Shown piece after piece: positions 18,799-26,831 of a DNA stretch of 34,561 nt. Within the stretch, counting starts at the first letter, position 1. Every line of letters begins with the position of its first letter. Source of the DNA: Streptomyces resistomycificus (lineage in GTDB: Bacteria > Actinomycetota > Actinomycetes > Streptomycetales > Streptomycetaceae); assembly GCF_001514265.1 (NCBI RefSeq), contig NZ_KQ949011.1:1-34561 (forward strand), read 5' to 3'. Position numbers and translations under genes: made by a program. Under the pieces are notes generated by a model. That model had not been told where the DNA came from, did no database searches, and was given only the letters and a program-made list of their open reading frames with translations.

Positions 18799-20648
18799 CG
18801 GCGCCCACGACCACCGCACCGGGCAAGGAGCCGCCGGCCGAGGAACCCCCGCGGCCGGACGACGACTTCGACCGGGACGTCCTGCCCACTCCCCCGGGCG
18901 CAACCGCCGCCCTGTTGCGCTCCCTGCTGGCGCCGATGAAGGCCCGCGTCGTCGTCACCACGCTCCTGCTGCTGCTCCAGCAGGGAGCCACCCAGGCGGG
19001 CCCGCTGCTGGTGGCGTACGCCATCGACAGCGCCGTCCCCGCGTTCCGCGACCACGACCACGGCCCCCTGGTCGCGGTCGGCGTGGGCTACCTGCTGTGC
19101 GCGCTCGCCTCCGGGGCCCTGCAGTACGCGTTCGTCATCGCCGCCGCCCGCGTCAACCAGGACGTCCTGCTGGACCTGCGCGGCCGGATCTTCCGCCACG
19201 CGCAGGCGCTGAGCGTCGACTTCCACGAGCGCTACACCTCGGGCCGGCTCATCTCCCGCTCCACCACGGACGTGGAGGCCCTGCGGGAGCTGCTCAGCGA
19301 GGGCCTGCAGGAGCTCGTCTCCGTCATCCTGTCCTTCGCCTACATCTCGGCGCTGCTGCTCTGGCTGGACCTGCCGCTCGGCGCGGTGGCGGTGGCGTCC
19401 TTCGTGCCGCTGTACCTGCTCATCCGGCTCTACCAGCGGCGGGCCGGGCGGGTGTACCGGGTGCGGTCGACGGCCATCGCCGCCGTGATCGTGAAGTTCG
19501 TCGAGACGATGAACGGGATCCGGCCGGTGCGCGCGTTCCGCCGCGAGGCGGCCAACGACGCCGACTTCGCGGCGCTGAACAGCCACCACGAGCGGGTCAA
19601 CGGCGACGCGATCCTCGAGATGGCCCGCTATGTGGTCGGCTCCCGGCTGGTCGCCAACACGGCCGTCGCGGTGATCGTGCTGTGGGGCGCGCACCGGGTG
19701 ACGGACGGCTCCCTGGAGCTGGGGGTGCTGGCGGCCGCGGTGCTGTATCTGCGGCGCCTGTACGACCCCATCGACCGGCTCGGCATGTTCCTCAACTCCT
19801 ACCAGTCGGCGGCCGCCTCCCTGGAGAAGATCGCCGGGCTGCTCGCCCAGACCCCGTCCGTGCCGGAACCGGCCACGCCCGGGCAGCTCCCGCCCCTGGA
19901 GTCCGAGCACCCCGGCCGCGAGGTCGTCTTCGACGGCGTCCGGTTCGGCTACCGCACCGGCGGCGAGGTCCTGCCCCGCTTCGACCTCACCCTGCCGGCC
20001 GGTCAGACGGTCGCGGTCGTCGGCTCCACCGGGGCCGGCAAGTCGACCCTGGCCAAGCTGCTCGCCCGCTTCTACGACCCCTCCGACGGCCGGGTCCTGC
20101 TCGACGGCGTCGACCTGCGCGACCTCGCCGTGCCCGAACTGCGGCGCGGGGTGGTCATGGTGACGCAGGAGGCGTTCCTGTTCTCCGGCACGGTCGCCGA
20201 GAACATCGCGATCGGGCGGCCGGACGCCACCCGCGAGGAGATCGAGGGGGCCGCGAAGGCCATCGGCGCCCATGACTTCGTCAGCGCGCTGCCCGACGGC
20301 TACGACACCGACGTACGCAAGCGGGGCGGCCGTATCTCCGCCGGACAGCGCCAACTCGTGGCCTTCGCCCGGGCGTTGCTCGCCGATCCGGCGGTGCTGA
20401 TCCTCGACGAGGCGACCAGTTCCCTGGACATCCCGGGTGAGCGGGCCGTGCAGCGCGCGATGACGACGGTGCTGAAGGGGCGTACGGCCGTGGTGATCGC
20501 CCACCGCCTGTCGACCGTCGAGATCGCCGACCGGGTCCTGGTCATGGAGCACGGGCGGATCGTCGAGGACGGCACCCCGGCCGAACTGACCGCGGGCACG
20601 GGTCGGTTCGCGGATCTGCACCGGGCGTGGCGGGACAGTCTGGCGTGA
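18795..20648 (+). CDS. ABC exporter half-transporter, catalytic subunit of pair 1
   Basis: The 617-residue protein has an N-terminal acidic/proline tail of about 30 residues, a type I exporter membrane domain and a nucleotide-binding domain with intact catalytic residues. Walker A is GSTGAGKST (Lys416), the Q-loop is VTQEAFLFSG, Walker B is LILDEATSSLD (Glu539) and the H-loop is IAHRLST. Only the signature deviates, ISAGQRQ instead of SGGQ. Combined with the previous subunit, its Walker motifs and the partner's SGGQ give one full ATP site; the other site is degenerate. The 4-nt ATGA overlap with the upstream gene shows translational coupling. The next half-transporter begins 12 nt downstream. 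Confidence 0.94.
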   Translation: MTAPTTTAPGKEPPAEEPPRPDDDFDRDVLPTPPGATAALLRSLLAPMKARVVVTTLLLLLQQGATQAGPLLVAYAIDSAVPAFRDHDHGPLVAVGVGYLLCALASGALQYAFVIAAARVNQDVLLDLRGRIFRHAQALSVDFHERYTSGRLISRSTTDVEALRELLSEGLQELVSVILSFAYISALLLWLDLPLGAVAVASFVPLYLLIRLYQRRAGRVYRVRSTAIAAVIVKFVETMNGIRPVRAFRREAANDADFAALNSHHERVNGDAILEMARYVVGSRLVANTAVAVIVLWGAHRVTDGSLELGVLAAAVLYLRRLYDPIDRLGMFLNSYQSAAASLEKIAGLLAQTPSVPEPATPGQLPPLESEHPGREVVFDGVRFGYRTGGEVLPRFDLTLPAGQTVAVVGSTGAGKSTLAKLLARFYDPSDGRVLLDGVDLRDLAVPELRRGVVMVTQEAFLFSGTVAENIAIGRPDATREEIEGAAKAIGAHDFVSALPDGYDTDVRKRGGRISAGQRQLVAFARALLADPAVLILDEATSSLDIPGERAVQRAMTTVLKGRTAVVIAHRLSTVEIADRVLVMEHGRIVEDGTPAELTAGTGRFADLHRAWRDSLA

Positions 20649-20660
20649 GAGCGGAGAAGC

Positions 20661-22430
20661 ATGATCGACGCGTACGAGGATCCCGGCACGCCCGACTGCC
20701 GTGGCGGCGGCCGGTATCTGTGGTGGCTGGTGCGGTGCCAGCCCGGCCGGTCCGCCGCGGGGGCGCTGCTGGGCAGCACCTGGATGGTGCTGCTGGCGGC
20801 CACGCCGTATCTGATGGCCCGGGCGATCGACGAGGGGCTGGAGCCCGGTGACATGGGGGCGCTGGCCGGCTGGAGCGCCGCGCTGTTCGCGGTGGGGTCG
20901 TTCAACGCCTGGCTGAGCATCATGCGGCACCGCACCATGACCCGGGTGCGGATGGACGCCAACTTCCGCACGGTCAAGGTGGTCGTCGGGCACGCGGTCC
21001 GGCTGGGCGCCGCGTTGTCGCGGCGGGCCGGTGCCGGGGAGGTCGTCACGATCGGTGTGGGCGACGTGCAGACGATCGCCCAGTCGCTGACCGTGGTGGG
21101 GCCCGGCGTCGGCGCGGTGGTCGCCTATCTGACGGTCGCCGGTCTGCTGCTGTCGGTGTCGACGGTCATCGCCGCGGTCGTCCTGCTCGGCATCCCGGTG
21201 ATCGTCCTGGTCGTCGGGCCACTGCTCGCCCGTCTCCAGGGGACGGAGACGGAGTACCGGGAGCGGCAGGGCGTGCTCACCGCGCGGATCGCCGACCTCG
21301 CGGGCGGGCTGCGGGTCCTCAACGGGCTGGGCGGCAAGGGGCTGTTCGCCGACGCCTTCCACCGGGACTCGCAGCGGCTGCGGTCGCAGGGCTACCGGGT
21401 CGGCGCGGTGACCAGCTGGGTGCAGGCCCTGGGGGTGGGGCTGCCGACCCTGTTCATGGCCGTCGTGACCTGGCTGGCGGCCCGGCTCGCCGCCCGGGGG
21501 GACATCACGGTCGGCGAGTTGGTGTCGGTGTACGGCTATGTGGCGGTGCTGGTGGGGCCGGTGGCGTTCTGGGTGGAGTGCGGGTACCAGATCAGCCGGG
21601 GCCTGGTGGCCGCCCGACGGGTCGTACGGTTCCTGCGCCTGGAGCCGGCGGCCGACACCGGGACCCGGGACGCGCCCGCGGAGCCCTCGGTGCTGCACGA
21701 CCCCGTGTCGGGCGTACGGGTGCGGCCGGGCCGGCTGACCGCGCTGGCCGGCGCCCGCCCGGCCGACTGCGCGGCCGTGCTCGACCGGCTCGGCAGGTAT
21801 GCCCCTTCGGCGGCGACCTGGGGCGGGGTGCCGCTCGACGAGATCGCGTTGGCCCAGGTCAGACAGCGGATCCTGGTCGCCGACCACGAGGCCGACCTGT
21901 TCGCGGGACCCCTGCGCGAGCTGGTCGGCGGCGGGGACGAGGAGACGATCGGGCGGGCCGTGCGCGCGGCCGTCGCCGAGGACATCGTGCAGGGACTGCC
22001 GGACGGGCTTGACTCGACGATCGACGCCCAGGGACGCAACATCTCCGGCGGCCAGCGCCAGCGCGTCCGGCTGGTGCGGGCGCTGGCCGCCGACCCCGAG
22101 GTGCTGCTCGCGGTCGAGCCCACCTCGGCGCTCGACGCCCACACCGAGGCGCGGGTGGCCGAGCGGCTGCGGGCCGCGCGCGCGGGCCGTACGACGGTCC
22201 TCACCACCACGTCCCCGCTGGTGCTGGACCACGCGGACGTCGTGCTCCACCTGGTCGACGGCAAGGTCGCGGCCGCCGGCAGCCACCGCGAACTGCTCGA
22301 TACGGAACCGGGATACCGGGCGCTGGTGGCACGGGACACCGAGACCGCGGACACCGACACCGCGGACACCGTGAACACCGACACCGCGGACACCGCGGAC
22401 ACCGGCGACCACCGGGAGGCCGTACGGTGA
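20661..22430 (+). CDS. ABC exporter half-transporter with a severely degenerate NBD, pair 2
   Basis: The 589-residue protein keeps the exporter membrane domain (residues about 15-310), but its nucleotide-binding domain has lost key residues. In place of Walker A it reads LAGARPADCAAVL (about 361-373), with no lysine. The Walker B aspartate is Val485 (LLAVEPTSALD), although Glu486 remains. The H-loop is TTTSPLVL with no histidine. The signature ISGGQRQRVRLVRAL is perfect. It can thus donate a signature motif to its partner but cannot bind ATP normally. The C-terminus ends in a Thr/Asp/Ala repeat tail. GGAGAAGC precedes the ATG. The stop overlaps the next gene's GTG by 4 nt. Confidence 0.9.
   Translation: MIDAYEDPGTPDCRGGGRYLWWLVRCQPGRSAAGALLGSTWMVLLAATPYLMARAIDEGLEPGDMGALAGWSAALFAVGSFNAWLSIMRHRTMTRVRMDANFRTVKVVVGHAVRLGAALSRRAGAGEVVTIGVGDVQTIAQSLTVVGPGVGAVVAYLTVAGLLLSVSTVIAAVVLLGIPVIVLVVGPLLARLQGTETEYRERQGVLTARIADLAGGLRVLNGLGGKGLFADAFHRDSQRLRSQGYRVGAVTSWVQALGVGLPTLFMAVVTWLAARLAARGDITVGELVSVYGYVAVLVGPVAFWVECGYQISRGLVAARRVVRFLRLEPAADTGTRDAPAEPSVLHDPVSGVRVRPGRLTALAGARPADCAAVLDRLGRYAPSAATWGGVPLDEIALAQVRQRILVADHEADLFAGPLRELVGGGDEETIGRAVRAAVAEDIVQGLPDGLDSTIDAQGRNISGGQRQRVRLVRALAADPEVLLAVEPTSALDAHTEARVAERLRAARAGRTTVLTTTSPLVLDHADVVLHLVDGKVAAAGSHRELLDTEPGYRALVARDTETADTDTADTVNTDTADTADTGDHREAVR
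22335..22405 (+). repeat. Short-unit repeat encoding a Thr-Ala-Asp tail
   Basis: Units of GACACCG and CGGACACCG recur about eight times at the 3' end of the third ABC gene. They encode a tail of alternating T, A, D and N residues before the final GDHREAVR. The tract looks like a slippage-prone microsatellite, so tail length may vary between strains. Confidence 0.8.
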
Positions 22431-24211
22431 CCGGCTCGACCTCTTCCGGCCGGCTGCCCGTCGCCGAGCCCGTCGACGTACGGCGGGCCTCCGTGCGGCT
22501 GGTGAAGGCCGACGGGCGGGCCTTCACGGCCGTGCTGGCCCTCAACGCGCTGGCCGCGGTCGCGGGGCTGGCCGGGCCGTGGCTGCTCGGACGGATCATC
22601 GACGAGGTGCGGGACGGGGGCGGGGTGTCGGCCGTGGACCGGCTGGCACCGGCCCTCCTGCTCTTCGCGGTGGCGGAGTTGCTGCTGGCCCGGTGGGCGC
22701 GGTACGTGGGGCACCGGTTCGGGGAGCGGACGCTGGCGCGGGTGCGCGAGGAGTTCGTGGACCGGACGCTGGCGCTGCCCGCGTCGGTGGTGGAGCGGGC
22801 CGGCACCGGCGACCTGACCGCCCGCGGTACCGCCGACGTGGCCGCCGTCGGCACCACCCTGCGCGACGCGGGGCCCGAACTGCTCATCAACGGGGTGCAG
22901 TTCCTGTTCGCGCTGGCCGCGGTGTTCTTCATCGACCCGCTGCTCGGCGTGTTCGGGGTGCTGGGCCTCATGCCGATCTGGGTCGCGCTGCGCTGGTACC
23001 TGCGCCGGGCGCGGGACGGCTATCTCGCCGAGGGCGCGGCCAACTCGGATGTCGCGGAGATCGTCGCGGCGACCGCGTCGGGTGCCCGCACGGTGGAGGC
23101 GCTGCGTCTGGAGGAGCGGCGGATCCGGGCGAGCAGGGAGGCGCTGGAGACGTCCCGGCGCACCCGCTTCCACACCCTCTACCTGCGCACCGTCTTCTTC
23201 CCCGCGGTGGAGGTGTCGTACCTGCTCCCCGTGGCGGGGGTGCTGGTGATCGGCGGGATGCTGCACGCGCGGGACGCGATGAGCCTGGGGGCGGTGGTGG
23301 CGGCGGCGCTGTATCTGCGGCAGATGAGCGACCCTCTCGACCAGATCCTGATCCGCGTGGAACAACTGCAGAGCAGCGGCGCCTCGTTCGCCCGCGTGGA
23401 GGGGCTGGCCCGGGCGCCGCGGGCCGACGCGGCCGACGCCCCGGTCCCGGCGGACGACCTGATCGAGGTGACGGGCGTGCGCTACGCGTACGACCGGGGC
23501 GGCGAGGTGCTGCGCGGTGTGGACCTGACCGTGCGTCCCGGGGAGCGGCTGGCGGTCGTCGGGCCCTCCGGTGCCGGCAAGACCACACTGAGCCGGCTGC
23601 TGGCGGGCGTGGACGCGCCGAGCACCGGCACGGTGACGGTCGGCGGGGTGCCCGTCGTCGGCCTCGGTCCCGAACAGCTGCGCCGCCAGGTCGTCCTGGT
23701 CACCCAGGAGCACCACGTGTTCCTGGGCACAGTCCGCGACAACCTCCTGATCGCCGAGCCCTCCGCGACGGACGACGACCTGTGGGCCGCGCTGGAGGCG
23801 GTCGGCGCCGGGCCGTGGGTGCGGGAGCTGCCCGACGGTCTCGACACCACGCTGGGCGAGGGTGGCCGGCGTACGGACGGCTCCCAGGCCCAGCAACTGG
23901 CGCTGGCCCGGGTCGTGCTGGCCGACCCGCACACCCTGATCCTCGACGAGGCCACCGCCCTCCTCGACCCGACGACCGCCCGCCACACCGAGCGCGCCCT
24001 GGCCGCCGTACTGGAGGGCCGCACCGTGATCGCCATCGCCCACCGCCTGCACACCGCGCACGACGCGGACCGGGTGGCGGTGATGGAGGACGGCCTGCTC
24101 ACCGAACTCGGCACCCACGACGAACTGGTGGCGGCGGGCGGCGCGTACGCGGCGCTGTGGTGGTCGTGGCACGGGGACCGGTCGCCCTCGCCCCAGGGCG
24201 ACTCGGCGTAG
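22427..24211 (+). CDS. ABC exporter half-transporter with intact Walker motifs and lost signature, pair 2
   Basis: The 594-residue protein starts at GTG 22427, overlapping the previous stop. After a type I exporter membrane domain its nucleotide-binding domain has Walker A GPSGAGKTT (Lys385), Q-loop VTQEHHVFLG, Walker B LILDEATALLD (Glu508) and H-loop IAHRLHT, all normal. The signature motif is altered to DGSQ (484-487, in RRTDGSQAQQLALAR). This is the mirror image of the upstream subunit. Together they would form one complete site (Walker motifs here, SGGQ from the partner) and one dead site. It is the last gene of a four-gene operon; no clear terminator follows. Substrate unknown. Confidence 0.93.
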   Translation: MTGSTSSGRLPVAEPVDVRRASVRLVKADGRAFTAVLALNALAAVAGLAGPWLLGRIIDEVRDGGGVSAVDRLAPALLLFAVAELLLARWARYVGHRFGERTLARVREEFVDRTLALPASVVERAGTGDLTARGTADVAAVGTTLRDAGPELLINGVQFLFALAAVFFIDPLLGVFGVLGLMPIWVALRWYLRRARDGYLAEGAANSDVAEIVAATASGARTVEALRLEERRIRASREALETSRRTRFHTLYLRTVFFPAVEVSYLLPVAGVLVIGGMLHARDAMSLGAVVAAALYLRQMSDPLDQILIRVEQLQSSGASFARVEGLARAPRADAADAPVPADDLIEVTGVRYAYDRGGEVLRGVDLTVRPGERLAVVGPSGAGKTTLSRLLAGVDAPSTGTVTVGGVPVVGLGPEQLRRQVVLVTQEHHVFLGTVRDNLLIAEPSATDDDLWAALEAVGAGPWVRELPDGLDTTLGEGGRRTDGSQAQQLALARVVLADPHTLILDEATALLDPTTARHTERALAAVLEGRTVIAIAHRLHTAHDADRVAVMEDGLLTELGTHDELVAAGGAYAALWWSWHGDRSPSPQGDSA

Positions 24212-24480
24212 CGCCCGGAAGGGAAATAGTCCGTATATCGAACGTGACCCACCGAACAGCGAACGATTTCCGGCCAAGTTTCTGACGCGCTCCTGACAGA
24301 AACCGCCATCTCCTGCGACTCTTCCCACGGCCGCTTCACAGCAACCCCACAGTCGCACCATCGTGGACGGCCGAGCTGTGGCACATGGTTCCGCGCACCG
24401 CCCTGTTCTGCCCGGACGGCCCACCCGCCGACCGGTCTTCCCTGGCCGCGCGAACCGCGGCCGCGCAGAAGGAGTCAGTG

Positions 24481-26532
24481 TTGAGAAGTTCCTCCCACAG
24501 ACGCACCTCCCACACCCGCACCACCCAGCGCAGGGCCGCCGCCGTGGCCCTCGTCGGCGTCTCGGCCCTGATCGCCGCGGCCGTCCAGTCGGGCGCCGCC
24601 ACCGCAGCCCCGGAGAAGGCACCGTCGGCCGCGGGAAAGGTCATACCGGGCGCCGAGTCGGTCAAGCTCACCCCCGCACAGCGCGCGGCGCTGATCCGCG
24701 AGGCGGACGCCGACAAGGCGGCCACCGCGAAGGACCTGGGCCTGGGCGCCAAGGAGAAGCTGGTCGTCCGTGACGTCCTCAAGGACGGCAACGGCACGGT
24801 CCACACCCGCTACGAGCGCACCTACGACGGACTGCCCGTCCTCGGTGGCGACCTGGTCGTCGAGACCGCCCCGACCGGCGCCGCCACGACGGTGAAGGCC
24901 ACCCGTGCCGCCATCAGGCCGGCCACCACCACGGCCGCGCTGCCCGCGGCGAAGGCCGAGAAGCAGGCGCTCGCCGCCGCGAAGGCGGAGAAGGCCAAGA
25001 GCCCCGACGTCAACCGCGCCCCGCGCAAGGTGATCTGGGCGGCCGACGGCAAGCCGACCCTGGCGTACGAGACGGTCGTGGGCGGTTTCCAGCACGACGG
25101 CACCCCGCAGGAGCTGCACGTCGTCACCGACGCGGCGACCGGCGAGAAGCTGTACGAGTGGGAGGCCATCGAGACCGGCACCGGCAACACGGTCTACAGC
25201 GGCACGGTCACCCTCGGCACCACACAGTCCGGGTCGACGTACAACCTCACCGACGGCGCCCGCGGCAACCACAAGACGTACAACCTCAACCGCGGCACCT
25301 CCGGCACCGGCACGCTGTTCTCCGGCCCCGACGACGTCTGGGGCAACGGCAGCCCGTCGAACCTGGAGTCGGCGGGAGCGGACGCACACTACGGCGCCGC
25401 GCTGACGTGGGACTACTACAAGAACGTGCACGGGCGCAGCGGCATCCGCGGTGACGGGGTCGGCGCGTACTCCCGCGTCCACTACGGCAACAACTACGTC
25501 AACGCGTTCTGGTCCGACAGCTGCTTCTGCATGACGTACGGCGACGGCTCGGGCAACGCCAACCCGCTGACGTCCATCGACGTGGCCGCGCACGAGATGA
25601 CGCACGGCCTCACGTCCAACACGGCCGGCCTCAACTACAGCGGCGAGTCCGGCGGTCTGAACGAGGCCACGTCCGACATCTTCGGCTCGACGGTCGAGTT
25701 CTACGCCAACAACTCCTCCGACGTCGGTGACTACCTCATCGGCGAGGAGATCAACATCAACGGCGACGGCACGCCGCTGCGCTACATGGACAAGCCGAGC
25801 AAGGACGGCTCGTCCAAGGACAGCTGGTACTCCGGCATCGGCTCGGTCGACGTGCACTACTCCTCGGGTCCCGCCAACCACTTCTTCTACCTGCTGAGCG
25901 AGGGCAGCGGCACCAAGACCATCAACGGTGTCACCTACAACTCGTCCACCTCGGACGGCCTTCCGGTCACCGGCATCGGCCGCGACAAGGCGGAGAAGAT
26001 CTGGTTCCGCGCACTGACCACCAAGTTCACCTCGACCACCAACTACGCGGCGGCCCGCACCGGCACCCTCGCGGCGACGGGTGAGCTGTACGGCACCACG
26101 AGCGCCGAGTACAAGGCCGTGCAGGACGCCTGGGCGGGTGTCGCGGTCGGGGCACGCTCCGACGGCGGCGGTGGCGGTGGCGGCACCTCCTTCGAGAACG
26201 CGGCCGACGTGTCGATTCCGGACAACGGGGCGGCGGTCAACTCGGCGGTCACCGTCTCCGGGCGGACGGGCAACGCGCCGTCGAACCTCGCGGTGGCGGT
26301 CGACATCGTCCACACCTACATCGGTGACCTCCGGGTGCAGCTGATCGCCCCCGACGGCACGGCGTACACGCTGAAGGCGTACGGCACCGGTGGCAGCGCG
26401 GACAACATCAACACCACGTACACGGTGAACGCCTCCTCCGAAGTCGCCAACGGGACCTGGCAGTTGAGGGTCCAGGACAACGCGGCCCAGGACACCGGCT
26501 ACATCAACAGCTGGAAGCTCACCTTCCCGTAG
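24481..26532 (+). CDS. Secreted thermolysin-like neutral metalloprotease (M4) with C-terminal P-domain
   Basis: The preproenzyme (about 683 residues) has a long signal peptide ending in an Ala-rich segment, then an FTP/PepSY-type propeptide (KEKLVVRDVLKDGNGTVHTRYERTYDGLPVLGGDLVV) and the M4 catalytic domain. Zinc ligands are His371 and His375 in HEMTH and Glu395 in GLNEATSD, 24 residues after the first histidine as in thermolysin. DVHYSSGPANHFFYLL carries the late catalytic histidine. A Gly-rich linker leads to a C-terminal P-domain of about 115 residues (DIVHTYIGDLRVQLIAPDG), a subtilase-convertase-type beta-sandwich. TTG 24481 has AAGGAG at 6-nt spacing; GTG 24478 is the alternative. The 269-nt gap upstream is locally AT-richer and probably holds the promoter. 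A paralogue follows. Confidence 0.94.
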   Translation: MRSSSHRRTSHTRTTQRRAAAVALVGVSALIAAAVQSGAATAAPEKAPSAAGKVIPGAESVKLTPAQRAALIREADADKAATAKDLGLGAKEKLVVRDVLKDGNGTVHTRYERTYDGLPVLGGDLVVETAPTGAATTVKATRAAIRPATTTAALPAAKAEKQALAAAKAEKAKSPDVNRAPRKVIWAADGKPTLAYETVVGGFQHDGTPQELHVVTDAATGEKLYEWEAIETGTGNTVYSGTVTLGTTQSGSTYNLTDGARGNHKTYNLNRGTSGTGTLFSGPDDVWGNGSPSNLESAGADAHYGAALTWDYYKNVHGRSGIRGDGVGAYSRVHYGNNYVNAFWSDSCFCMTYGDGSGNANPLTSIDVAAHEMTHGLTSNTAGLNYSGESGGLNEATSDIFGSTVEFYANNSSDVGDYLIGEEININGDGTPLRYMDKPSKDGSSKDSWYSGIGSVDVHYSSGPANHFFYLLSEGSGTKTINGVTYNSSTSDGLPVTGIGRDKAEKIWFRALTTKFTSTTNYAAARTGTLAATGELYGTTSAEYKAVQDAWAGVAVGARSDGGGGGGGTSFENAADVSIPDNGAAVNSAVTVSGRTGNAPSNLAVAVDIVHTYIGDLRVQLIAPDGTAYTLKAYGTGGSADNINTTYTVNASSEVANGTWQLRVQDNAAQDTGYINSWKLTFP

Positions 26533-26559
26533 CCCCCCGGCCGTCCAGGCCTCATGGAC

Positions 26560-26609
26560 AGGGCGCCGCCCCGGTGGTTCGACTCCCCGGGGCGGCGCCC
26601 TCTTTTTTT
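26560..26609 (+). terminator. Strong rho-independent terminator after the first M4 protease gene
   Basis: A perfect 15-bp stem (26560-26574 with 26587-26601) has a 12-nt loop and is followed by seven T's at 26603-26609. It lies 28 nt after the stop codon. A clean T-tract is uncommon in such high-GC DNA. It isolates the two protease genes transcriptionally. Confidence 0.95.
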
Positions 26610-26831
26610 GCCCACTCCATGCCGACGGCTTGTTGGGGCTTTACCGAGGTCAAGTGGGTTTACATTCCCGCAATGTTCACCCCGCCGTCAGTTTTCGGCC
26701 AACATCATCGAAGGGTCATGACATGTACGCGGCGTCAATGCCACTCTTCCTCACACCCGCCGCACAACTTCACCACCACCCCGGACGGCACGCCCCATGG
26801 CCGCCCGGGCTCCCCCACAAAAGGAGCTTGT

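Noticed and set aside
18087..22412. A very long open frame on the - strand opposite the ABC genes
   Set aside because: It mirrors conserved ABC motifs on the + strand. Its translation is Arg/Gly/His-rich with no domain, a usual artefact of high-GC coding DNA.
14418..24211. A defence island linking the CHAT protein with the ABC operon
   Set aside because: Nothing in the ABC genes suggests immunity, and a 187-nt gap with a duplication separates them; shared function is unsupported.
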